Source: Blastococcus fimeti | Lineage (GTDB): Bacteria; Actinomycetota; Actinomycetes; Mycobacteriales; Geodermatophilaceae | Assembly (NCBI GenBank): GCA_900102115.1 | Contig: FNAW01000001.1 | Location: 62,001-126,000, forward strand | Reading direction: 5' to 3' | DNA: 64,000 nt | Part shown: positions 18,194 to 26,316 of the stretch, piece by piece | How the letters are laid out: each line of letters starts with the position of its first letter | Numbering within the stretch: position 1 is the stretch's first letter | Program-made: the position numbers and the translations under genes | The notes under the pieces: generated by a model | What the model was told of the DNA's origin: nothing | Databases searched by the model: none | What the model saw: only the letters and a program-made list of their open reading frames with translations

Positions 18194-20379
18194 GCCTTCT
18201 CCAGCCAGTCGGCGCGCTCGTCGGTGGCGAGCGCCGCCACCTCGGCGGCCAGCCCGGGGTGGTCGGCCAGCCCGCGCTCGGCGGCGAGCAGCGCGCTCGC
18301 CTCCGTGCGTGCGGTGGCGATGAGCTCCTCGTCCTCCAGCAGCGAGAGCAGCCGGATGCCCGACCGGGTGCCGGACTGGGCGGCGCCCAGCACGTCGCCC
18401 TCGCGCCGGGTCTCCAGGTCCAGCCGGGCCAGCTCGAAGCCGTCCGAGGTCGCGGCGACCGCGGCCAGCCGGGTACCGGTCGGGGACGAGGTCGGGGCGT
18501 CGGTGACCAGCAGGCAGAGCCCCGCGTGCTTCCCCCGGGCGACCCGCCCGCGGAGCTGGTGCAGCTGGCTGACCCCGAACCGGTCGGCGTCCATCACGAC
18601 CATCACGGTGGCGTTGGGCACGTCCACGCCCACCTCGACGACGGTGGTGGCGACGAGCACCTGGGTCTCGCCCGCCGCGAAGGAGCGCATCGCCTCGTCC
18701 TTCTCGTCCGGCGTCATCCGGCCGTGCAGGACGTCCAGCCGCAGCCCGGCCAGCGGGCCGGAGCGGAGCAGCTCGGCTACGTCGAGGACGGCGAGGGGCG
18801 GCCGCCGGTCGCTGCGCGGACCGTCGTCCTCGGGCGGGGCGCCGTCGGCGTCCTCGGGCTCGTCGCCGGGCACGTCCCCGATGCGCGGGCAGACGACGTA
18901 GGCCTGCCGGCCGGCGGCGACCTCCTCGCGCAGCCGCTCCCAGGCGCGGTCGACCCACCCGGGCTTCTCGGCCGCCGGCACCACGGAGCTGGAGACCCCG
19001 CCGCGGCCGCTGGGCAGCTGCCGCAGCGTGGAGATCTCCAGGTCGCCGTAGACGGTCATCGCGACGGTGCGCGGGATGGGGGTTGCGGTCATGACCAGCA
19101 CGTGCGGCGGGCGGGTGCCCTTGGCGCGGAGGGCGTCGCGCTGCTCGACCCCGAAGCGGTGCTGCTCGTCGACGACGACCAGGCCCAGGTCGGCGAACTC
19201 CACGCCCTCCTGCAGCAGCGCATGGGTGCCGATCACGATGCCCGCGCTGCCGTCGGCGACCTCGGCCAGCGCCGATCGCTTCGCGGCGGCCTTGAGCGAG
19301 CCGGTGAGCAGCGTGACACGGGTGCCGGCGGCGTCGCCGTCCAGCTCACCGGCGCGGCCGAGCGGGCCCAGGAGCTGACGGATGCCGCGGGCGTGCTGGG
19401 CGGCGAGCACCTCGGTCGGGGCGAGCAGCGCCGCCTGACCGCCGGCGTCGACGACCTGCGCCATGGCGCGCAGCGCCACCACCGTCTTGCCCGAGCCCAC
19501 CTCGCCCTGCAGCAACCGGTGCATCGGCTGGTCGCGGTCGAGCTCGGCCGCGAGCTCCTCCCCCACCTCGCGCTGGCCCTCGGTGAGCGCGAAGGGCAGG
19601 GCGGCGTCGACGGCGTCGAGCAGCCCGCCGGCCCGGCGGGGCCGCGCGATCCCCGGCTCGAGCGCCGCGGCCCGGCGGCGGGCGGCGAGGGTGAGCTGGA
19701 GGACCAGGGCCTCGTCCCACTTCAGCCGCGACACCGCGCGCTCGACGTCGTCCATGGACGTCGGCCGGTGGATGTCGAGCAGGGCGGCGGGCAGCGAGAG
19801 CAGCGCGTGCCGCGACCGGATCTCCTCCGGCAGCGGGTCGACGACGAGGTCGCCCAGCTCCCCGGACGCGCCGAGCAGCAGCTTCACCGACTTCTGGATC
19901 ACCCAGCTGGAGACGTCCTTGCTCGCCGGGTAGATCGGCACGAGGGCGCGCGCCCAGTCGGTGTCGTCGTCCTCCCCGTCGAGCAGGTGCATGTCGGGGT
20001 GGGCGAACTGCTTCTCGCCCCGCCACTCCCCCACGGTGCCGGCGAACATCCCCCAGGCGTTCGGCTTCAGCTGCGCGTGCCGGTGGTTGAAGAACACCAG
20101 CTTCATGCGCCCGCTGCCGTCGCCCACGACCACCTCGGTGAGCGACCCGCGGCGGTTCTTCATCGGCCGGGTGGTCACGCTGCGGACCTGGGCCAGCACC
20201 GTCACCCGGTCGCCCACCTGGACGTCGGCCAGGTCGGACTGCTCCCCGCGGCTGGCGTAGCGGCGCGGGTAGTGCCGGAGCAGGTCCCGGACGGTCTCCA
20301 GCCCCAGCTGCTCGCTCATGCCGGTCGCCGTCTTCGGGCCCAGCACGCGCGCGAGCGGGGTCTGCATCGTGACGGCCAC
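18190..20379 (-). CDS. recG: ATP-dependent DNA helicase RecG
   Basis: A 729-residue helicase that remodels stalled forks and Holliday junctions. An N-terminal wedge/OB domain (VTVLAQVRSVTTRPMKNRRG) precedes Walker A (LLQGEVGSGKT), the DEQH box (LVVVDEQHRFGVEQR), motif III (MTATPIPRTVAMT) and motif VI (QLRGRVARGKH). An acidic insertion (DEPEDADGAPPEDDG) sits between helicase domains. The GTG start is preceded by GGAGG at a good distance; ATG at codon 5 is an alternative. Confidence 0.97.
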   Translation of the reverse strand: MAVTMQTPLARVLGPKTATGMSEQLGLETVRDLLRHYPRRYASRGEQSDLADVQVGDRVTVLAQVRSVTTRPMKNRRGSLTEVVVGDGSGRMKLVFFNHRHAQLKPNAWGMFAGTVGEWRGEKQFAHPDMHLLDGEDDDTDWARALVPIYPASKDVSSWVIQKSVKLLLGASGELGDLVVDPLPEEIRSRHALLSLPAALLDIHRPTSMDDVERAVSRLKWDEALVLQLTLAARRRAAALEPGIARPRRAGGLLDAVDAALPFALTEGQREVGEELAAELDRDQPMHRLLQGEVGSGKTVVALRAMAQVVDAGGQAALLAPTEVLAAQHARGIRQLLGPLGRAGELDGDAAGTRVTLLTGSLKAAAKRSALAEVADGSAGIVIGTHALLQEGVEFADLGLVVVDEQHRFGVEQRDALRAKGTRPPHVLVMTATPIPRTVAMTVYGDLEISTLRQLPSGRGGVSSSVVPAAEKPGWVDRAWERLREEVAAGRQAYVVCPRIGDVPGDEPEDADGAPPEDDGPRSDRRPPLAVLDVAELLRSGPLAGLRLDVLHGRMTPDEKDEAMRSFAAGETQVLVATTVVEVGVDVPNATVMVVMDADRFGVSQLHQLRGRVARGKHAGLCLLVTDAPTSSPTGTRLAAVAATSDGFELARLDLETRREGDVLGAAQSGTRSGIRLLSLLEDEELIATARTEASALLAAERGLADHPGLAAEVAALATDERADWLEKA

Positions 20380-20397
20380 GTCAGGCCTCCTGCCGGC

Positions 20398-22014
20398 TCA
20401 CTCGACGCCCACCTGCAGCGGAAGGGCCCCGCCGCCGTAGCGGACGACCTCGATCGTGGGGTGCCTCGATGCCAGGTGGCGGCAGACGGCGTCGCCGAGC
20501 TCCTCGTCGGTGCCGACGATCAGCGTGGCCATCTCCCCACCGGCCGACAGCAGCCGGTCGAGCAGGTCGCCGGCGACGTCGGCCAGGTCGGCCCCGATGA
20601 CGACGACGTCCCCCTCGGCCGAGCCGAGCACGTCGCCGGGCTGGCAGCGGCCGGCCGACGTCAGCGCCTCCTGCTCGGCGAGGGTCACCTCGGCCCAGCG
20701 CGTGGCGGCGGCCGCCTCGGCCATGGCGATGACGTCGTCGCCGAACCGCCGGCCCGCATCGCCGACGGCGCAGGCCGCCAGGCCCTGGACCGGGGAACGC
20801 GTCGGCACGACGCCGACCTCGCGGCCCAGCTCGCGGGCGCGTACGGCGGCCCGGCCGGCGACGGGGATCAGGTCGGCGTCGTTGGGGAGCACGGCGACCT
20901 CGTGCGCCGCGGAGCCGACGATCTCGCCCAGCACGTCGTCCTCGGTCACGCCGTCGGGACCGCAGGTGACCACCCGCACGCCCGCCTCGGCGAAGAGCTC
21001 GGCCAGCCCGTCGCTGGAGACGACGGCGATCAGGGCCCGCGTCCCGGCCACGGGGGCGGGGGGCGGGACCGGCGCCAGCGGCTCGACCGAGACCCGGTAG
21101 GGCCGCCCGGCCTCGATCCCGGCCTCGATCGCGGCGCCGATGTCGGAGACGTGCACGTGCACGTTCCACTCCCGGCCCGTGGGGGTGTCCACGCCGACGA
21201 CGACGAGGCTGTCCCCGAGCTCGGCCAGGCGGGCGTGCATGCGGGCGACCGCCTCCTCGTCGGAGTCGGCGAGCAGGAACTGCACCTCGCTGCCCGGCCC
21301 GGGCGGGGGCTGGTGCGGGACGTTCCGCGCATCGGTGCGCTGGGCGTGGCGGTGCCCCGCCTCGCGCCGGGTGGCCAGCGGTGTGCGGGCCGGCTCGACA
21401 CCGGTGACGGTGGTGACGAGGGCGTCGAGGACCAGGCACAGCCCGGCGCCACCGGCGTCCACCACCCCTGCCTCGCGCAGCGCCTCCAGCTGGCCCGGGG
21501 TGCGGTCGAGCGCGGCGCGCGCGCCGTCGGCGGCCGCCGTGACGACGTCGGCGAGGGTGGTCGGCCCCGCGTCGACCTGGGCGACGGCGGACTCGGCCGC
21601 GCCCCGGGCGACGCTGAGGAACGTGCCCTCCTCCGGGTCGGCCACGGCGGTGTAGGCCGTCTCCGCGGCCTTCTGCAGGGCCGCGGCGAGGGTCGGGCCG
21701 TCGGCCGGCGGCTGGCCGGCGAGCTGGTCGGCCAGGCCGCGCAGCAGCTGGGCGAGGATCGTGCCGGAGTTGCCGCGCGCGCCGAGCACCGCACCGCGGG
21801 ACAGCACCGACCAGGCCGGTTCCGTCGTGCGGGCGGCGTCCCGCTCGAGGGCGGCGAGCGCGGCCTGCGCGGTGAGCAGCAGGTTCGTGCCGGTGTCCCC
21901 GTCGGGGACCGGGAAGACGTTCAGCTCGTCGAGGACGCTGCGCGCCGCGGACAGCGCGTCGACCGCGGTGCGGCACCAGTGGCCGACCGCGGCTTCGTCC
22001 AGCGCCAGCAGCAC
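20398..22014 (-). CDS. DAK2-domain protein, FakA/YloV-like fatty acid kinase
   Basis: A 538-residue protein with an N-terminal DAK2 kinase domain: NVFPVPDGDTGTNL at residues 32-45 and SRGAVLGARGNSGTILAQLLRG carry the Mg-ATP aspartates and the ATP loop. The C-terminal domain matches the FakA C-terminal region. In Firmicutes this protein phosphorylates fatty acids held by FakB (DegV); no FakB lies nearby. The GTG start has TAGCCT six bases upstream and no Shine-Dalgarno, pointing to a leaderless transcript. It precedes recG by 18 nt. Confidence 0.82.
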   Translation of the reverse strand: MLLALDEAAVGHWCRTAVDALSAARSVLDELNVFPVPDGDTGTNLLLTAQAALAALERDAARTTEPAWSVLSRGAVLGARGNSGTILAQLLRGLADQLAGQPPADGPTLAAALQKAAETAYTAVADPEEGTFLSVARGAAESAVAQVDAGPTTLADVVTAAADGARAALDRTPGQLEALREAGVVDAGGAGLCLVLDALVTTVTGVEPARTPLATRREAGHRHAQRTDARNVPHQPPPGPGSEVQFLLADSDEEAVARMHARLAELGDSLVVVGVDTPTGREWNVHVHVSDIGAAIEAGIEAGRPYRVSVEPLAPVPPPAPVAGTRALIAVVSSDGLAELFAEAGVRVVTCGPDGVTEDDVLGEIVGSAAHEVAVLPNDADLIPVAGRAAVRARELGREVGVVPTRSPVQGLAACAVGDAGRRFGDDVIAMAEAAAATRWAEVTLAEQEALTSAGRCQPGDVLGSAEGDVVVIGADLADVAGDLLDRLLSAGGEMATLIVGTDEELGDAVCRHLASRHPTIEVVRYGGGALPLQVGVE

Positions 22015-22020
22015 GGGCGC

Positions 22021-22026
22021 AGGCTA
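22021..22026 (-). promoter_or_regulatory. Candidate -10 hexamer (TAGCCT) for the DAK2 gene
   Basis: TAGCCT on the minus strand ends six bases before the GTG start, the spacing expected when transcription begins at the start codon. Confidence 0.4.
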
Positions 22027-22099
22027 CCCGGGGCCGGCGACAGCACCGGTCCGGCGAGCTCCGTCCGGGGCGGTGGCGGCACGTCGTCCCCGGAGCGGC

Positions 22100-22105
22100 T
22101 AGACT
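22100..22105 (+). promoter_or_regulatory. Candidate -10 hexamer (TAGACT) for rpmB
   Basis: TAGACT is a strong actinobacterial -10 match within the 162-bp divergent gap. It predicts a leader of about 65 nt ending in a GGGAGTGA Shine-Dalgarno. The -35 region is not recognisable. Confidence 0.4.
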
Positions 22106-22176
22106 CCTCCACGGTCTTGTTGCGGGTGCTTCCTGCCCCGCCGTCTGTGAACGATTCTTTCTGGGAGTGATCCACC

Positions 22177-22368
22177 GTGGCTGCCGTGTGCGATGTGTGT
22201 GGCAAGGGCCCCGGTTTCGGTATGTCGGTGTCTCACTCGCACCGCCGCACGCCGCGCCGTTGGAACCCGAACATCCAGTCCGTGCGGGCGCTGATCGCCC
22301 CCGGCAACCGCCGGCGCATCAACGCCTGCACCTCGTGCATCCGCGCGGGCAAGGTCGTGCGCGCCTAG
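22177..22368 (+). CDS. rpmB: 50S ribosomal protein L28 (zinc-binding form)
   Basis: A 63-residue ribosomal protein starting MAAVCDVCGKGPGFGMSVSH. Cysteines 5, 8, 51 and 54 make the zinc-binding C+ form. The GTG start has GGGAG about ten bases upstream. It is transcribed alone, divergent from the DAK2-recG chain, and ends in a strong terminator. Confidence 0.97.
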   Translation: MAAVCDVCGKGPGFGMSVSHSHRRTPRRWNPNIQSVRALIAPGNRRRINACTSCIRAGKVVRA

Positions 22369-22401
22369 TTCGCGCCGCACGACACACCGGACATCGCGCC
22401 G

Positions 22402-22431
22402 AACCCCGGAGGTCCTCGGACCTCCGGGGTT
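22402..22431. terminator. Terminator after rpmB, shared with convergent kinase gene
   Basis: A 12-bp stem (22402-22413 with 22420-22431) and a 6-nt loop stand between the rpmB stop and the convergent gene stop. No U-tract; likely bidirectional. Confidence 0.7.
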
Positions 22432-22445
22432 CGTCGTGCTGCGGG

Positions 22446-23081
22446 TCAGACGGCGCCGATGCCCCGTGCCCGCGCCGCCGTCACCACCAGGTCGACGACC
22501 GTCTCCAGCGGGAGCGCGGTGCTGTCGATGACCAGGTGGTAGTTCCGCGGCGCGGAGGCGTCGGCCCGGTAGAAGTGCCGGACGTAGGCCTCCCGGGCCC
22601 GGTCGTTGGCGTCCATCTCGCGGCGCAGCTCGTCGGCCGGCCGGCCGTAGCGCGCCACCGCCGCCTCCAGGCGCCGCTCGCGGCGCCCTCCGAGCCGCAC
22701 GTTCAGCACGTCGGGCCGCTCCCCCAGCACCAGCGCCGCCGCGCGGCCGAGCACCACGCCGCCGCCACCCGCCGGGGAGGCGATCTCGAGGAGCACCCGC
22801 TCGGTCTGGTCGCGGAAGGCCCGCGCGTCGGGGATGCCCGGGCCCGGCATCACGCCGCCCACGGTGTCCGGCATGGCGCCGAGGCTGGCCACCATCCGCC
22901 AGAGCCCGGTCACGACCGTCTCGTCGTTGGCCTCGGCCTCCTCGACCGGCACCCCGAGCCGGCCGGCGACCTTCACCGGGATCACCCGGTCGTGGAACGG
23001 CAGCCCCAGGCGTTCGGCCACGGCCGGCCCGATCTCCGGACCGCCGGCCCCGTAGGCCGCCGACAGCGTCACGACGCCCAT
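22446..23081 (-). CDS. Cytidylate kinase-like protein (AAK6-type family)
   Basis: A 211-residue P-loop-like kinase. It begins MGVVTLSAAYGAGGPEIGPAVAERLG, where SAAYGAGG replaces the usual P-loop and matches the cytidylate kinase-like family rather than true Cmk. Conserved features include VVLGRAAALVL, an Arg-rich lid (RLGGRRERRLEA) and the terminal YHLVIDSTALPLETVVDLV. Its ATG overlaps the end of the upstream GNAT gene by 13 bp. Substrate is unknown. Confidence 0.75.
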   Translation of the reverse strand: MGVVTLSAAYGAGGPEIGPAVAERLGLPFHDRVIPVKVAGRLGVPVEEAEANDETVVTGLWRMVASLGAMPDTVGGVMPGPGIPDARAFRDQTERVLLEIASPAGGGGVVLGRAAALVLGERPDVLNVRLGGRRERRLEAAVARYGRPADELRREMDANDRAREAYVRHFYRADASAPRNYHLVIDSTALPLETVVDLVVTAARARGIGAV

Positions 23082-23608
23082 GAGATCCCCTCTCCACCCT
23101 CGGTGCCCTCGGTGTCGGAACGCTGCTCGAGCTCCCTGCCCAGGAACACGGCGTCCGGCGCACATGCGTACACCCCGTAACCCGGTACCGCCCGGTAGCC
23201 GAGCTGCGTGTACAGCGCGACGGCCTCCGGCTGCTCCTGCCCGGTGTTCAGGACGACGGTGCGGTGCCCCGCCGCGGCGGCGCTGTCCTCGAGCGCGGCC
23301 ATGAGCCTGCGGGCCAACCCGCGGCGCCGGAAGGCCGGCTCGACGTAGACCCGTTTGATCTCCACCTCGCCCGAGGGGAGCACCCGCCACGCCCCGCACC
23401 CGGCCGGCACGCCGTCCACCTCGGCGACGAGGAAGAGGCCGGCCGGCGGCGAGAACTCGGCCGGGTCGACCACGGCCGCGTCGCGCCCGCCGTACCGGAC
23501 GACGTACTCCTGCTGCACCCGCTCGACCAGGTACTGGGCGACCGGGTGGTCGTAGGGCAGCGGCCGCAGCCGCTCGGCCGATGTGGGCCGCTCAGCCGAA
23601 GTGGGCAT
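23069..23608 (-). CDS. GNAT family N-acetyltransferase
   Basis: A 179-residue acetyl-CoA-dependent acetyltransferase. The acetyl-CoA loop RRRGLARRLMAALED follows the beta-4 strand VEIKRVYVEPAF, and LYTQLGYRAV near the C terminus is the typical motif B. The chosen ATG overlaps the thiL stop by 17 bp; an N-terminal six-residue duplication (PTSAER twice) follows it. Substrate unknown. Confidence 0.82.
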   Translation of the reverse strand: MPTSAERPTSAERLRPLPYDHPVAQYLVERVQQEYVVRYGGRDAAVVDPAEFSPPAGLFLVAEVDGVPAGCGAWRVLPSGEVEIKRVYVEPAFRRRGLARRLMAALEDSAAAAGHRTVVLNTGQEQPEAVALYTQLGYRAVPGYGVYACAPDAVFLGRELEQRSDTEGTEGGEGISWAS

Positions 23609-24632
23609 GGCCCGTCCCCTCCGCTCCCAGGGCACGGGCGACGGCCTCGGCCGGCTGCCCGTCCACGAGCACGCCGGCGGCGGGGTCCGCGCTCCGCACC
23701 GCACCGATCACCTGCCAGCCGTCGGGCAGCGGGGTTCCCGCCGGGAAGGTCGCCACGAGGGCATGGTCCTCGCCGCCGGTGAGCACCCAGACCAGCGGGT
23801 CCACCCCGAGCGCGGCGCCCACCTGCTGCAGGGTGCTCTCCGGCGTCAGGCAGGCCTGCACCAGAGCGGCCCGCTCCAGGTCGAGGACCACCCCGCTCGC
23901 GGCGGCGAGGTGCCCGGTATCGGCGAGCAGGCCGTCGCTGACGTCGCACATCGAGGTGGCGCCCGCGGCGGCCGCGGCGGGGCCGGCCGCATAGGGCGGC
24001 GAGGGCCGGCGGTGTGCGGCGACGGCGGCCAGCGGGCTGGAGAAACCGCGGCGGAGGACGGCGAGGCCGCACGCCGACCAGCCCAGCCGGCCGGCGAGCG
24101 CGACGACGTCCCCGGGCCGCGCGCCGGACCGCAGCACCGGTGGGCGCCCGCCCAGGTCGCCCAGCGCCGTCACCGACAGCACCACGGCGTCGCTGCCGGG
24201 CGCCGACGCCACGGTGTCTCCCCCGACGACCGCGGCACCCAGGGGTGCGCACTCCTCGGCGAGTCCGGTCGCGACCCCCTCCAGCCAGCCGGTCGGGGTG
24301 CCCGCCGGGCAGGCGAGGCCGACCAGCAGCGCGGTCGTCGTCGCGCCCATCGCCGCCACGTCGGCCAGGTTCGCCGCGGCCGCCTTGTGCCCGATGTCCT
24401 CCGCCGACGACCAGTCGCGGCGGAAGTGCCGGCCCTCGACCAGGACGTCGGTGGTCGCGACCACGCGGCCGTCGGGGGTGGCGACGACCGCGGCATCGTC
24501 GCCGGGGCCGACCTCGGCGAGCCGGGCTGCGCCCCCGCGGGCGACCACGCGGGCGATGACGCCGAACTCCCCCACCTCCCCGGCGGTGTCCGCGGGACCG
24601 CTGCCGGGGACGGGTGGACGGGGCCGACTCAC
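23592..24632 (-). CDS. thiL: Thiamine-monophosphate kinase
   Basis: A 346-residue enzyme that phosphorylates thiamine monophosphate to the active diphosphate. The GTG at 24632 has a GGAGG eight bases upstream and starts VSRPRPPVPGSG. Motifs: GDDAAVV, TTDVLVEGRHFRRDW, NLADVAAMGA, VGGDTV and CDVSDGLLADTGHLA. A possible longer frame upstream lacks a ribosome site. It heads a chain thiL-GNAT-kinase with overlapping ends. Confidence 0.95.
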   Translation of the reverse strand: MSRPRPPVPGSGPADTAGEVGEFGVIARVVARGGAARLAEVGPGDDAAVVATPDGRVVATTDVLVEGRHFRRDWSSAEDIGHKAAAANLADVAAMGATTTALLVGLACPAGTPTGWLEGVATGLAEECAPLGAAVVGGDTVASAPGSDAVVLSVTALGDLGGRPPVLRSGARPGDVVALAGRLGWSACGLAVLRRGFSSPLAAVAAHRRPSPPYAAGPAAAAAGATSMCDVSDGLLADTGHLAAASGVVLDLERAALVQACLTPESTLQQVGAALGVDPLVWVLTGGEDHALVATFPAGTPLPDGWQVIGAVRSADPAAGVLVDGQPAEAVARALGAEGTGHAHFG

Positions 24633-24724
24633 GAGGTGCCTCCGGTCACTGCGGTAGGTTGCCGACCTGTCCGCCATCTGGCGGGGACGACGTATCGGCC
24701 GAGTTGCCGGAGGAAGGATCTCCC

Positions 24725-24958
24725 GTGGTCCACGCCTACATCCTCATCCAGACCGAGGTCGGCAAGGCCGCCCAGGTCGCCTCCACGATCAGCGAGATCA
24801 CCGGCGTCACGCGCGCCGAGGACGTCACCGGGCCCTACGACGTCATCGTGCGCGCCGAGGCGGAGACCGTCGACGAGCTCGGTCGCCTGGTCGTGGCGCG
24901 GGTGCAGTCGGTCGACGGCATCACCCGGACGCTGACCTGCCCCGTCGTCAACATCTGA
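24725..24958 (+). CDS. Stand-alone AsnC/Lrp ligand-binding (RAM) domain protein
   Basis: A 77-residue protein made of just the RAM domain of Lrp/AsnC regulators: AYILIQTEVGKAAQVASTISEI then GPYDVIVRAEAETVDELGRLV. It has no helix-turn-helix, so it cannot bind DNA alone; such proteins are thought to bind amino acids or join Lrp oligomers. GTG at 24725 follows GGAGGAAGG. It is divergent from thiL and 24 nt before the DUF3515 gene. Confidence 0.85.
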   Translation: MVHAYILIQTEVGKAAQVASTISEITGVTRAEDVTGPYDVIVRAEAETVDELGRLVVARVQSVDGITRTLTCPVVNI

Positions 24959-24982
24959 CCGGCCACTGCGAGCTCTGATCCC

Positions 24983-25630
24983 CTGACCGAAAACCCGCCG
25001 CCCCCCGAGCCGGCGCCCGCCGGGCCCTCGCCCGTCGGGCCGCCGTCCACGGAGCCGCCCGTCGACCCGCTGCGGCGCATCGCCCTGATCGCTACGGCCG
25101 TCCTCGTGCCGGTCGTCGTGGCCGTGGTGATCCTGGTCAACGTCCTGGGCGGCGACGCCGGGGACGACGGCACCGACGCGGAGGGCCCCGCCGAGATCGA
25201 CGGGACCTCCGCGCCGCAGCGCGCCGACCTCCCGCCGCTGCCCGTGACGGTCCCGCCGGCACCCGCCGAGGCCGTCGAGCCCTGCGAGGCGGTGATGCGC
25301 TCGCTGCCGCTGGAGCTGGCCGGCGAGCCGTCCCGGCCCGTCGACTCCGACTCCCCGTTCGTCTACGCGTGGGGCGAGCCGCCCGTCGTCCTCGTGTGCG
25401 GGGTCGACCGGCCCGCCGGCTGGACCCTGGGCGCCTCGGCGATCCAGATCAACGGCGTGCAGTGGTACGTCGACACCAGCGATCCCGGGACCACGACGTG
25501 GACGACGGTCGACCGGCCGGTCCACGTGGAGGTGCGCCTGCCGGCCAGCGTCGACAGCGCGCCGGTCACGGCGCTGACCGCAGAGCTGGGTCAGGCCCTG
25601 CCCTACCAGGAGCCCGACCCCGGCGAGTGA
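24983..25630 (+). CDS. DUF3515 membrane-anchored protein, apparent CTG start
   Basis: A single-pass membrane protein of the actinobacterial DUF3515 family. From the CTG at 24983 it reads TENPPPPEPAP and on, a proline-rich cytoplasmic tail, then a full transmembrane helix (RRIALIATAVLVPVVVAVVIL) and an extracytoplasmic domain with cysteines in EPCEAVM and LVCGVDRP. No ATG, GTG or TTG lies in frame between the upstream in-frame stop (24956-24958) and GTG 25106, and that GTG would cut the helix. So either CTG is used or the true start is 25106 with a truncated anchor. Confidence 0.72.
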   Translation: MTENPPPPEPAPAGPSPVGPPSTEPPVDPLRRIALIATAVLVPVVVAVVILVNVLGGDAGDDGTDAEGPAEIDGTSAPQRADLPPLPVTVPPAPAEAVEPCEAVMRSLPLELAGEPSRPVDSDSPFVYAWGEPPVVLVCGVDRPAGWTLGASAIQINGVQWYVDTSDPGTTTWTTVDRPVHVEVRLPASVDSAPVTALTAELGQALPYQEPDPGE

Positions 25631-25644
25631 GCCCCGGTAGCCGG

Positions 25645-26316
25645 TCACGCGGGCGGCAGCCGGTCCAGCTGGTCGGCGACGACCGCGCCGACCTCCTCGG
25701 TGGCAGCGTCCACCGTCTCCGCGACGGCGCTCACCGAGACGCTGAAGCGACCCCGCGTGCACCAGGCGAAGGCGGCCGGCCCGGCCAGCCCCTGGTCGGG
25801 TCGCGCCTCGTCGACGACCAGCCGCCAGCAGTCGGGCGGCAGGTCCGGTGACCCCTCGCTGAGCAGCCCGCCGTAGTGCTCGGCGTCGTTGCGTGCGAGG
25901 TCCTCGGCGTAGGCGAGCGCCCCACCGGGCTGCTCGAACTGGTCGACGAAGACCCCGGTCTGCGGCCCGGTCCCCGTGCCCGACCCCCAGAACCGCTCCC
26001 AGCCGTGCCGGTAGCCGTAGTCCTCGAGCACCGCGCGCTCGCGCGCCGGGTCGTCCGAGTAGCCGGCGACGTCCTCCAGCCGCTTGGCGCCCGCCGGCGG
26101 GGTGATCGCGTCGTCGGGCAGCCGCGGCAGCCCCGAGGCGACCTCGTCGGCCACCAGGCGCTCGAGCTCGTCGGGCGCGCCCGGCTCCGCAGGGACGACG
26201 TCGGCGACGACCGCGCCGTCGCTGTCCCGCGTGCAGCCGGGGACGGCGATGAGGACGGGGACGAGCGCGAGCAGGACGGCGGCCCGGTGCGCGCCGGACC
26301 CCCGCCCGCAGCTCAC
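25645..26316 (-). CDS. Putative lipoprotein, DUF3558-like
   Basis: A 223-residue secreted lipoprotein. The GTG start overlaps the ddl stop (GTGA), giving a signal peptide with an Arg-containing n-region, a hydrophobic core and a lipobox ending VPGC at about residue 28. The mature part contains several aromatic/acidic motifs and cysteines in [10 protein letters not shown] and [11 protein letters not shown] do not recognise a precise function; co-transcription with ddl suggests an envelope role. Confidence 0.72.
   Translation of the reverse strand: MSCGRGSGAHRAAVLLALVPVLIAVPGCTRDSDGAVVADVVPAEPGAPDELERLVADEVASGLPRLPDDAITPPAGAKRLEDVAGYSDDPARERAVLEDYGYRHGWERFWGSGTGTGPQTGVFVDQFEQPGGALAYAEDLARNDAEHYGGLLSEGSPDLPPDCWRLVVDEARPDQGLAGPAAFAWCTRGRFSVSVSAVAETVDAATEEVGAVVADQLDRLPPA

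Noticed and set aside
18166..22170. 1334-codon plus-strand frame opposite recG and the DAK2 gene
   Set aside because: No domain, composition driven by antisense of RecG; RecG motifs are complete on the minus strand.
23605..24252. Minus-strand frame in the thiL region that ends in the GNAT region
   Set aside because: Arg/Gly-rich out-of-frame translation; ThiL motifs lie in another frame with a perfect Shine-Dalgarno.
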